Under the pieces are notes generated by a model, which worked only from the letters and a program-made list of their open reading frames with translations, did not search any database and was not told the DNA's origin. This document shows, one piece after another, positions 1 through 5,584 of a DNA stretch of 7,795 nucleotides. This DNA is from Candidatus Omnitrophota bacterium. Lineage in GTDB: Bacteria; Omnitrophota; Gorgyraeia; Gygaellales; Profunditerraquicolaceae. The position numbers were made by a program, and so were the translations under genes. Position 1 is the stretch's first letter, and each line of letters starts with the position of its first letter. Where the stretch lies: assembly GCA_028710845.1 (NCBI GenBank), contig JAQTTI010000050.1:1-7795 (forward strand), given 5' to 3'.

Positions 1-38
1 ATTAAAAATTTCAGGCCCTTCAGATGGTAGGAATTTCA

Positions 39-968
39 ATGAAGTTAAAAGACAGCGAAATAAAGGTAGTGATGGGAGATATCACCGAGATACGCAGCGA
101 TGCTATCGTTAATGCCGCCAATAATAAGCTGGTAATGGGTGGTGGTGTTGCTGGCGCAATAAAAAGAAAAGGCGGCCAGGTTATCGAGGATGAAGCGGTA
201 AAAAGGGGCCCGATTGAAATAGGGAAGGCAGTTGAGACCGGAGCCGGGGAACTGGCGGCAAAATATATTATTCATGCCGCTACTATGGGTATGGATTTTA
301 AGACCGATGAAGTTAAAATAAGAAACTCCTGCCGAAGTTCATTGGATCTAGCCGCGAAATTAAAGATCAGGTCTATAGTTTTTCCGGCCCTAGGCTGCGG
401 CACTGGAGGTTTTCCTTTTCTGGCCTCGGCTAAAATAATGGCCCAGGAAGTTTTAAGCCATTTACGCCGAGGAAATACAACCTTAAAAGAAATCACCTTT
501 TGTTTAAATAACCGGGAAGCATTCGAGATTTTCAAAAAAAATCTGGTGGGTTATTTAGATTATGTAACAACCAAGTTATCCGGCGGGCCTTATGTGACCG
601 TGGATGTGATTATTGAATTAACTGAAGGGATTGTGATCATTGAGCGTAGTAATCCGCCTTTTGGTTGGGCTTTGCCGGGAGGATTTGTCGATTATGGGGA
701 AAGCCTGGAAGATGCTGTTACCAGAGAGGCCAAGGAAGAAACCGGTTTAGAGCTTTTACAACTTAAACAATTCCACACTTATTCCGACCCCAAACGTGAT
801 CCAAGGTTCCACACTATAGGAACTGTTTTTACCGCTAAAGCCAAAGGTACTCCTAAGGCAGGCGATGATGCTCAGGGCATAAAAATAATCAAATTAAGCC
901 AGATTGAAAAATTAGAGTTTGCATTTGACCACAAAAAAATCCTCACTGATTACCTTAAATCAAAATAA
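39..968 (+). CDS. Macro domain-Nudix hydrolase fusion protein
   Basis: Two complete domains are joined in one 309-residue protein. Residues about 5-170 are a macro domain, an ADP-ribose-binding fold: GDITEIRSDAIVNAANN at 13-29, the glycine loop GGGV at 34-37, and the second phosphate loop GCGTGGFP at 119-126. Residues about 182-305 are a Nudix hydrolase with a perfect Nudix box (G-x5-E-x7-RE-x-x-EE-x-G-L) at 215-237, followed by YSDPKRDPRFHT at 248-259, a motif I associate with ADP-ribose pyrophosphatase-like Nudix enzymes. Family knowledge suggests that the macro half binds or releases ADP-ribose (from ADP-ribosylated targets or O-acetyl-ADP-ribose) and the Nudix half cleaves it to AMP and ribose 5-phosphate; that coupling is inference. 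ATG 39 is preferred because GGTAGGAA sits just upstream; an in-frame ATG at 24 lacks a good ribosome binding site. It is convergent with the helicase. An 8-oxo-dGTP-type or other Nudix substrate is not excluded. Confidence 0.93.
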   Translation: MKLKDSEIKVVMGDITEIRSDAIVNAANNKLVMGGGVAGAIKRKGGQVIEDEAVKRGPIEIGKAVETGAGELAAKYIIHAATMGMDFKTDEVKIRNSCRSSLDLAAKLKIRSIVFPALGCGTGGFPFLASAKIMAQEVLSHLRRGNTTLKEITFCLNNREAFEIFKKNLVGYLDYVTTKLSGGPYVTVDVIIELTEGIVIIERSNPPFGWALPGGFVDYGESLEDAVTREAKEETGLELLQLKQFHTYSDPKRDPRFHTIGTVFTAKAKGTPKAGDDAQGIKIIKLSQIEKLEFAFDHKKILTDYLKSK

Positions 969-1045
969 CCGAAACAGTTTCCGAGCTAATCGGGAAACGG
1001 GGACTAAGTAACCCTATTTCCCGATTACGATGGAAACAGTTTCGG
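969..1045. repeat. Two-tier intergenic palindrome between convergent genes
   Basis: The outer arms are CCGAAACAGTTTCC (969-982) and GGAAACAGTTTCGG (1032-1045), pairing at 13 of 14 positions with one central A-A mismatch. Inside lie perfect 11-nt arms, TAATCGGGAAA (987-997) and TTTCCCGATTA (1017-1027), separated from the outer stem by a 4x4 internal loop. The tip holds a short GGG/CCC pairing (1000-1002 with 1012-1014). It begins immediately after the macro-Nudix stop codon and ends 8 bases before the helicase stop. There is no T-tract on either strand, so it is not a classical intrinsic terminator, although it could act as a bidirectional transcript 3' end. The GGGGAC core and hairpin form resemble REP-like elements mobilised by IS200/REP-associated (Y1) transposases; that assignment is inference. 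Confidence 0.75.
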
Positions 1046-1053
1046 TTGTGGGG

Positions 1054-2934
1054 TTAGCCTTCGCGCAGTTGTTTTTCGGCGTCGACTATATCACGGTTAA
1101 TCACGCGGATAGTTTCTTTGATCTTATCTTTAAGCAGGTGGGAGGCAACCGGGGCCAAGGCGATTTCGCGTAAAACTTGCACGCTCATCCTGAAATAGCG
1201 CACTACTTCACCTTCATCGCAATCCGTAAATTCAATTGTTTTATCAAAGTTTGTCCCCCTTAGCCATGCTTCCATGCAGGAACATAGGTGAAAATATGGT
1301 AATTTGCTGAAAGGGTAAATTTTATAACGGCGTTCTTTATCCTTTATTTTATCGTAGGTTTCTTCGCAGGTGCGTTTAATCATCCGGCTGGATTTAGAAA
1401 TAGAAGCAGGCATCCGCTGGTTCTTCCGGGGATCGAAAACTATTGCCGCCGCTATAACCCCTAGTCCAACCTCATCTAATTGTTCAAGGATATTATCTTC
1501 GTAAAGTTCGGAAAGCACCAATTCATAGCCGTAGATTGTCTTGGCAAATTTCCCTTTTTCAGTAAGCGTCCCTTCGTAGGTATAACCCAGCTCCTTAAGC
1601 AACCTTAATTTTGCATCCAAAAGATTCAATGCCTGTTTTTGTTCGTTTTTCTTGGACTGGTAATAATGCAGGGAAAGCGGATAAATATTAAATAAGTCTT
1701 CTTTATATTTTTCGTACAAATTAAGAATCGTAGCATAGGAAGTATTTAACTGGCTTTTTACTTCTTCGGGGTTGCCGAAAATGATCCGGCGCACCTCCTC
1801 GTAGTTTATCCGCTGGGGATTGACCCGGGTATAAACAAAACCTTCTTTATCAATGCCCCGGCGTCCTGCCCGCCCCGCCATTTGGTAGAAATCGCGGGTT
1901 TTTAAATTACGTACATATGTGCCGTAAAATTTACGCAGCCCGTCGAACATTACCGAACGGGAGGGCATATTGATGCCTAAAGCGAATGTTTCGGTAGTAA
2001 AAATAACCTTAAGCAGGCGGCTGGTAAAAAGCCTTTCAATGACCTCTTTTAATGTCGGAAGCATGCCTGCGTGATGATAGGCGATTCCGCGCTGGATTAA
2101 AGGGTAAAGAATTTGGGCTGACTGTTCGTTCTTCAGGTCGAACCTTTCCGTTAAATCCTCATACAATTGGGTGATTGCCCGGCTTTCTTTTGAGTTTAAG
2201 AATTTGAATCCGTATAAGTCCTCGGCCAGTTCTTCGGCGCGCTTGCGGGAAAAAACAAAATAAATCGCCGGCAGTCCGTCATTATTCTGCAGATATTCTA
2301 TTAAAGAGCTTAACTTATTGGGCTTGCTTGAGCGAATGCGTTTTAATTGCTCGATTTTATCGGTGATTTCATTTTGGCATTGAAAAAGAAAGTGCAGGGG
2401 AACGGGCCGGTTATTTTCAACCACTACTTTTACCTCTTTATTGTGGATTGATTCGATCCAGCTGGCGAACTGTTTGATATTAGGAATCGTCGCCGACAAC
2501 CCCAAAAGCTTCATGTGTTTAGGTAAAAAAATCAGGGATTCCTCCCAAACCGTGCCTCGCTCGGGGTTATCGATGTAATGGATTTCATCAAAAATAATCC
2601 AGGAGTATTTATTCAGACTTTCCGGCTGGTCGAAAATTTTGTTACGGAAAATTTCCGTAGTCATGATTAAAATTGGAGCTTCCGGGTTAATCGAAACATC
2701 GCCGGTAAGGATTCCGATATTATCCTGAAATTGGGTTCTAAAGTCGCGGAATTTCTGGTTGGATAAGGCTTTGATCGGGGCAGTGTAGATTACGCCGAGC
2801 TTATTAAAAAGCGCTTCATTAATGATGTGTTCGGCAATAGCAGTTTTTCCGGCGCCGGTAGGCGCGGAAACAATCACCGAGTGCCCGTTGTTGATATGTG
2901 CAATAGCTTCTTCCTGAAAACGGTCGTAAATCAT
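1054..2934 (-). CDS. Compact Ski2/Mtr4-like DExH-box RNA helicase
   Basis: This 626-residue superfamily 2 helicase has all core motifs: Walker A APTGAGKT at 24-31, motif Ia TAPIKALSNQKF at 51-62, Ib TTEIFRN at 92-98, motif II DEIH at 116-119, motif III SATIPN at 147-152, motif IV IYFVFSRKRAEELA at 224-237, motif V TTETFALGINMPS at 313-325 and motif VI QMAGRAGRRG at 351-360. Residues about 470-615 resemble the DSHCT C-terminal domain of Ski2/Mtr4 proteins (VGLGVIAAAIVFDPR, then WLRGT and EGEVVRYFRMSVQVLREI). Family members use ATP to unwind structured RNA for processing or decay. The protein is much shorter than eukaryotic Mtr4 or mycobacterial HelY (around 900 or more residues), and there is no room for the KOW 'arch' insertion. 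The start is ATG 2934; no Shine-Dalgarno is present, but a TATAAT box sits 9-14 bases upstream, suggesting a leaderless mRNA. It is a monocistronic minus-strand unit. Confidence 0.93.
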   Translation of the reverse strand: MIYDRFQEEAIAHINNGHSVIVSAPTGAGKTAIAEHIINEALFNKLGVIYTAPIKALSNQKFRDFRTQFQDNIGILTGDVSINPEAPILIMTTEIFRNKIFDQPESLNKYSWIIFDEIHYIDNPERGTVWEESLIFLPKHMKLLGLSATIPNIKQFASWIESIHNKEVKVVVENNRPVPLHFLFQCQNEITDKIEQLKRIRSSKPNKLSSLIEYLQNNDGLPAIYFVFSRKRAEELAEDLYGFKFLNSKESRAITQLYEDLTERFDLKNEQSAQILYPLIQRGIAYHHAGMLPTLKEVIERLFTSRLLKVIFTTETFALGINMPSRSVMFDGLRKFYGTYVRNLKTRDFYQMAGRAGRRGIDKEGFVYTRVNPQRINYEEVRRIIFGNPEEVKSQLNTSYATILNLYEKYKEDLFNIYPLSLHYYQSKKNEQKQALNLLDAKLRLLKELGYTYEGTLTEKGKFAKTIYGYELVLSELYEDNILEQLDEVGLGVIAAAIVFDPRKNQRMPASISKSSRMIKRTCEETYDKIKDKERRYKIYPFSKLPYFHLCSCMEAWLRGTNFDKTIEFTDCDEGEVVRYFRMSVQVLREIALAPVASHLLKDKIKETIRVINRDIVDAEKQLREG

Positions 2935-2942
2935 TAGTTAAT

Positions 2943-2970
2943 ATTATAGGCGAAATTCCCGTATCCGCAA
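2943..2970 (-). promoter_or_regulatory. Putative sigma70 promoter of the helicase gene (leaderless)
   Basis: On the minus strand a perfect TATAAT occupies 2948-2943, with TTGCGG (3 of 6 match to TTGACA) at 2970-2965 and a 16-base spacer. Transcription would start about 7 bases beyond the -10 box, near 2936, which is 1-2 bases before the ATG at 2934. The strong -10 and the absence of any other plausible initiation signal support the call; the -35 is weak. Confidence 0.55.
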
Positions 2971-2973
2971 TGG

Positions 2974-3039
2974 AAAAATGGGGTCAGAGCAGATTTATCT
3001 TATCTTGCATCCAGATAAATTTGCTCTGACCCCATTTTT
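2974..3039. repeat. REP-like palindrome, 27-bp arms, between divergent genes
   Basis: The arms at 2974-3000 and 3013-3039 are exact reverse complements at 26 of 27 positions; the exception (2992 with 3021) would be a G-U pair in RNA. The 12-base loop is TATCTTGCATCC. The core GGGGTCAGAGC / GCTCTGACCCC is a motif I recall from palindromes scattered through many environmental bacterial genomes and linked to IS200-like Y1 (REP-associated) transposases; I cannot search to confirm this. It lies between two divergent promoters, so it is not acting as an ordinary terminator, and its right arm carries the -35 region of the downstream promoter. No transposase gene is in the window, so any mobilisation would be in trans. 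Confidence 0.8.
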
Positions 3040-3049
3040 CTGATATAAT
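3021..3049 (+). promoter_or_regulatory. Putative sigma70 promoter of the DUF3786 operon (leaderless)
   Basis: A perfect TATAAT at 3044-3049 is preceded by TTGCTC (3 of 6 match to TTGACA) at 3021-3026 with an optimal 17-base spacer. The predicted start point, about 3056-3057, coincides with the ATG at 3057, and no Shine-Dalgarno lies upstream. The -35 hexamer falls inside the right arm of the 2974-3039 palindrome. It would drive the five-gene run through spoVG. Confidence 0.6.
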
Positions 3050-3056
3050 ATTTAAC

Positions 3057-3608
3057 ATGGGATATGAAATAGGCCTGAATAAGGCTTGGCAGGATTTAGC
3101 TAACCAAAAGGCTCCCAAGAATTTAACAATCAGGTTTTTAGGCGATGAATACAGTATAGATATAGATTCTAAGCTGGTTTTATCTTTAGCCTGTAATATA
3201 GCCGTAAAAGAACTGACCAGTATCCTGATCTTGCATTATGCGGCCCAGAAATTAAAAGGTTTGCCTAACCGTACCGGAATCTGGCTTACCTTCAGGGAGT
3301 TTTCGGGAATCGAAGGTTACTATGATGCCTACCACCGGCGTTCGATCGAGCCCTTAGTCCGTAAATACGGCAAGAACCCTGAGGCAATCAGGGAAGCCTT
3401 AAAAAGGTTTCCGGGTGAAATTTCCGAAGGCGGGGATATCAGTATTACCGTGGAAGCTTTTCAAAATGTACCAGTGCTTATCAAGCTGTGGAAAGCCGAT
3501 GAAGAGTTCGGCTCTGATGCTAATATATATTTTGACGCCAGCATAAAAAACATTTTTTGTATCGAAGATATAGTCGTTTTAGCCCAGATCCTCGGCTCGC
3601 AATTATAG
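3057..3608 (+). CDS. DUF3786-like protein of unknown function
   Basis: This is a soluble 183-residue protein with no signal peptide or membrane segment. I recognise the pattern of the DUF3786 family: an N-terminal region with W11, FLGDEYSID at 27-35, LILHYAAQ at 57-64, WLTFREFSGIEGYYDAYHRR at 76-95, a GGD at 125-127, and the closing block LWKADEEFG...ANIYFD at 144-160 followed by an acidic helix. The family is common in anaerobic bacteria and archaea and has no established biochemical role. It opens a plus-strand operon: the thermonuclease ribosome binding site overlaps its stop codon. The ATG at 3057 has no Shine-Dalgarno, but a TATAAT box 8-13 bases upstream implies leaderless translation. 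No catalytic motif could be identified, so no function is assigned. Confidence 0.82.
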   Translation: MGYEIGLNKAWQDLANQKAPKNLTIRFLGDEYSIDIDSKLVLSLACNIAVKELTSILILHYAAQKLKGLPNRTGIWLTFREFSGIEGYYDAYHRRSIEPLVRKYGKNPEAIREALKRFPGEISEGGDISITVEAFQNVPVLIKLWKADEEFGSDANIYFDASIKNIFCIEDIVVLAQILGSQL

Positions 3609-3616
3609 GAGATACG

Positions 3617-4177
3617 ATGTATAAAGTAGTTATAATATTATTTATCGGATTATTTGCGTTAAGCGGTTATCTTTTTTCAAACGACCTTAACCCTAAATTC
3701 CATTCCCAGGAAGAAGTAAAATGGAAAATTCCCTTTGGCAATAGTTACGACTACGGCAATGTATTAGTAACCAGGGTTGTAGACGGTGATACCCTGGTAT
3801 TAGAGAATAATGAACGGGTCCGGTTGATCGGGATAGATACTCCTGAAATACATGAATCTTACAAGTTAAACCGTGATGTTCAGCGTTCGGGAACTGATGC
3901 CGCCGCGATTAAAAAGATGGGCCAGAGGTCTTACGAATTTACCAAAAAACTTGTTGAAGGTAAAAGGGTAAGGTTGGAGTTTGATACCGAAAGATACGAC
4001 AGATACAAAAGAATATTGGCTTATGTTTATTTGGAAGACGGCACATTCGTAAATGCTGAGATTGTTGCGCAGGGATATGCTTCGCTTTTAACTTATCCGC
4101 CGAATGTAAAATACGCGGATTTATTTTTGAAATTATACCAATTGGCCCGGGAAAACAAGCGCGGGCTTTGGCAATAA
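3617..4177 (+). CDS. Staphylococcal nuclease-like thermonuclease, exported or membrane-anchored
   Basis: The 186-residue protein starts with a hydrophobic stretch (residues 3-20) serving as signal peptide or N-terminal anchor; there is no lipobox cysteine. Residues about 48-186 form an SNase (OB-fold) domain. Matches to the Staphylococcus aureus active site are visible: VVDGDT at 54-59 with calcium-ligand-type D58, VRLIGIDTPE at 68-77 supplying R69 (Arg35 equivalent), D74, T75 and E77 (Glu43 equivalent), and R132 in YKRILAYVY (Arg87 equivalent). It should therefore be an active calcium-dependent DNA/RNA endonuclease working outside the cytoplasm, perhaps in nutrient or DNA scavenging (inference). 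ATG 3617 is chosen over an in-frame upstream ATG at 3557 because AGGAG at 3607-3611 is correctly spaced and the chosen start begins exactly at the hydrophobic leader. It lies 8 bases after the DUF3786 gene and 18 before aroC. Confidence 0.92.
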   Translation: MYKVVIILFIGLFALSGYLFSNDLNPKFHSQEEVKWKIPFGNSYDYGNVLVTRVVDGDTLVLENNERVRLIGIDTPEIHESYKLNRDVQRSGTDAAAIKKMGQRSYEFTKKLVEGKRVRLEFDTERYDRYKRILAYVYLEDGTFVNAEIVAQGYASLLTYPPNVKYADLFLKLYQLARENKRGLWQ

Positions 4178-4195
4178 GGAATTAAGGAGGAACTT

Positions 4196-5239
4196 ATGCT
4201 TAGGTGCTTAACTGCAGGTGAGTCACATGGGAAAGGTTTAGTTGCTATTTTAGAGGGTTTTCCTGCCGGGTTAAAGATAAATATCGATTTCATCAATAAA
4301 GAACTAAAACGCAGGCAGTGCGGATTCGGGCGCGGTAAGCGCATGCAGATTGAAAGCGATAAAGCGCAAATTTCCTCCGGTTTAAAAAATAACCGTACTT
4401 TGGGCAGCCCGATTACTTTATCAATTAGAAATAAAGACGCTTCCATTGAAAAGCTGCATAAGGTTTTGGCGGCCCGGCCCGGCCATGCGGATTTAGCCGG
4501 TATACTAAAATATGGATTTAGCGATATCAGGGAAGTTTTAGAAAGGGCTTCTGCCCGCAGTACTGCCGCTACCGTAGGAATCGGCGCTTTATGTAAAATC
4601 CTGCTTAATGAATTTAAAATAAATGTTACAAGCAGGGTGCTGTCTATCGGCGGTGAATCGACAAAAGAGGGGATAATCGCCAAAATCTCGGAGGCGATTG
4701 AGGAAAAAGATACTATCGGAGGAATTTTTGAAGTAATCATCAAAAATACCCCGATAGGATTAGGAAGTTATGTACAGGGGGACCGCAGGCTTGATGCTCG
4801 TCTAGCCGCAGCAATTATGGCTATCCCGGGAGTCAAATCTTTTGAGGTCGGTTTAGGTTTAGGATACGCAGTCAGCTTCGGCTCTGAAGTCCATGATGCG
4901 ATTTATCATAATAAAACAGGGTATTATAGATTAACCAATAACGCCGGAGGTATTGAAGGAGGAATCTCGAACGGAAATGCGATTATTTTGCGCGCCTGTA
5001 TGAAACCGATCTCGACTTTAATGAAACCGCTTGATTCGGTGAATATCAATACTAAAAAATCGGCCAAGGCCGCTACCGAGAGAAGCGATATTTGCGTTGT
5101 TGAAGCAGCAGGAGTTGTGGCTGAGTCGGCGGCGGCATTTGTTTTGGCTCAGGCGTTTTTAGACAAATTCGGCTCCGACTGTTTAACCGATATCAAAGAA
5201 TCTTACAGCTCTTACTTGAAAAGGATAGCTCATGCGTAA
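4196..5239 (+). CDS. aroC: Chorismate synthase
   Basis: This enzyme converts 5-enolpyruvylshikimate 3-phosphate to chorismate, the last step of the shikimate pathway, using reduced FMN. The 347-residue sequence is complete, near the short end for the family. Signatures are in order: AGESHG at 7-12 with the conserved active-site His11, the first family motif around RRQCGFGRGKRMQIESD at 39-55 (Phe where Tyr is commoner), RPGHAD at 94-99 with the second key His97, RASARSTAA at 117-125, GGISNG in the C-terminal half, and the third signature RSDICVVEAAGVVAES, which has Glu where Pro is frequent. A strong AAGGAGG at 4184-4190 lies 5 bases before the ATG. Its 3' end overlaps the next gene by 8 bases. 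aroK lies about 670 bases downstream, beyond two small genes, rather than adjacent. Confidence 0.97.
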   Translation: MLRCLTAGESHGKGLVAILEGFPAGLKINIDFINKELKRRQCGFGRGKRMQIESDKAQISSGLKNNRTLGSPITLSIRNKDASIEKLHKVLAARPGHADLAGILKYGFSDIREVLERASARSTAATVGIGALCKILLNEFKINVTSRVLSIGGESTKEGIIAKISEAIEEKDTIGGIFEVIIKNTPIGLGSYVQGDRRLDARLAAAIMAIPGVKSFEVGLGLGYAVSFGSEVHDAIYHNKTGYYRLTNNAGGIEGGISNGNAIILRACMKPISTLMKPLDSVNINTKKSAKAATERSDICVVEAAGVVAESAAAFVLAQAFLDKFGSDCLTDIKESYSSYLKRIAHA

Positions 5240-5519
5240 TTTTGATTTTCACAACATTAAGATTGAAAAGGACAAATTTTCTAATGCAATAATTGTTACC
5301 GGGGAAGTAACTAACCTGGGAGGCAAAAATTATGCTACGATTGCCGGAAGGATCGTTCTTTTTGTTAAAAATACCCCGATATCAAATACTATATTTACTG
5401 TTAATGGTCTGCAAAGCGGTACAACCAAATCATTTGAAAAAGTAGTTGATGAATTGGATTATGGCCAGGTGGGTAAGGATATAACTCATCATGAGATATA
5501 CGTAGAAAGCGGTTTTTGA
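5232..5519 (+). CDS. Small FxLYD-like beta-sandwich protein
   Basis: The 95-residue protein reads as one small beta-sandwich of the FxLYD/DUF3426-like type: AIIVTGEVTNLGGKNYATI at 19-37, an internal strand GRIVLFVKN at 39-47, and the loop NGLQSGTTKSFEKVV at 58-72, matching the usual 'GEV.N.s.k.y ... l.pG.t..F' pattern. Function is unknown. Such domains usually occur in exported or membrane-anchored proteins, but this one has no signal peptide, membrane segment or extra domain, so it should be cytoplasmic. It overlaps the end of aroC by 8 bases (ATG inside the last codons) and has AAGGA at 5221-5225, so it is probably translationally coupled to aroC. The domain assignment is from pattern memory and is moderate; the reality of the gene is well supported by overlap and ribosome binding site. 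Confidence 0.8.
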   Translation: MRNFDFHNIKIEKDKFSNAIIVTGEVTNLGGKNYATIAGRIVLFVKNTPISNTIFTVNGLQSGTTKSFEKVVDELDYGQVGKDITHHEIYVESGF

Positions 5520-5545
5520 TCTTAAATACTTAGGTTAGATAAAAT
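5516..5545 (+). promoter_or_regulatory. Possible weak internal promoter upstream of spoVG
   Basis: TTGATC at 5516-5521 (4 of 6 match) and TAAAAT at 5540-5545 (5 of 6) are separated by 18 bases. Predicted transcription start is about 5552, inside the left arm of the hairpin that covers the spoVG ribosome binding site. In AT-rich DNA such matches arise by chance, so this is tentative. Confidence 0.3.
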
Positions 5546-5580
5546 CACTCCTTCCGTCTATTTTAGCAGAAGGAGGTGAT
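5544..5580 (+). promoter_or_regulatory. Hairpin sequestering a full-length Shine-Dalgarno of spoVG
   Basis: The left arm ATCACTCCTTC (5544-5554) pairs with the right arm GAAGGAGGTGAT (5569-5580): 11 base pairs with a single bulged G (5575 or 5576) and a 14-base loop; A5543-T5581 could add one pair. The right arm contains AAGGAGGTGAT (5570-5580), which complements the usual 3' end of bacterial 16S rRNA over 11 contiguous bases, and the spoVG ATG follows 8 bases after its GGAGG core. The left arm is thus an almost exact copy of the 16S anti-Shine-Dalgarno. No T-tract follows, so this is not a terminator on the plus strand. A role in translational control is inferred. Confidence 0.7.
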
Positions 5581-5584
5581 TGGG

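Noticed and set aside
45..535. Two shorter minus-strand open frames (45-275 and 272-535) under the macro domain
   Set aside because: Both are antisense to a clearly coding macro domain and have no family resemblance or convincing ribosome binding site.
39..968. Macro-Nudix protein as an anti-phage or DarG-type antitoxin
   Set aside because: No DarT-like toxin or other defence gene is adjacent, and the left neighbour is outside the window; the evidence supports only ADP-ribose-related metabolism.
2974..3039. Reading the 27-bp-arm palindrome as an intrinsic terminator (arm ends in five Ts)
   Set aside because: No plus-strand gene ends into it; it lies between divergent starts, and the Ts are simply the complement of the A-run in the left arm.
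2974..3039. CRISPR-like or tandem repeat array in the intergenic palindromes
   Set aside because: Each gap has a single inverted repeat, with no regularly spaced direct repeats and no cas genes.
3557..3616. N-terminal extension of the thermonuclease to ATG 3557
   Set aside because: It would overlap 52 bases of the DUF3786 gene, has no ribosome binding site, and would bury the hydrophobic leader behind 20 arginine- and proline-containing residues; AGGAG before ATG 3617 decides the start.
4093..4743. Long open frame on the minus strand, 216 codons, antisense to the thermonuclease end and aroC start
   Set aside because: It lies opposite two genes with intact catalytic motifs, shows no recognisable domain, and is a side effect of codon bias in aroC.
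5576..5584. GTG at 5576 as the spoVG start
   Set aside because: The GTG is part of the Shine-Dalgarno AAGGAGGTGAT that serves ATG 5585, and SpoVG homology begins after the ATG.
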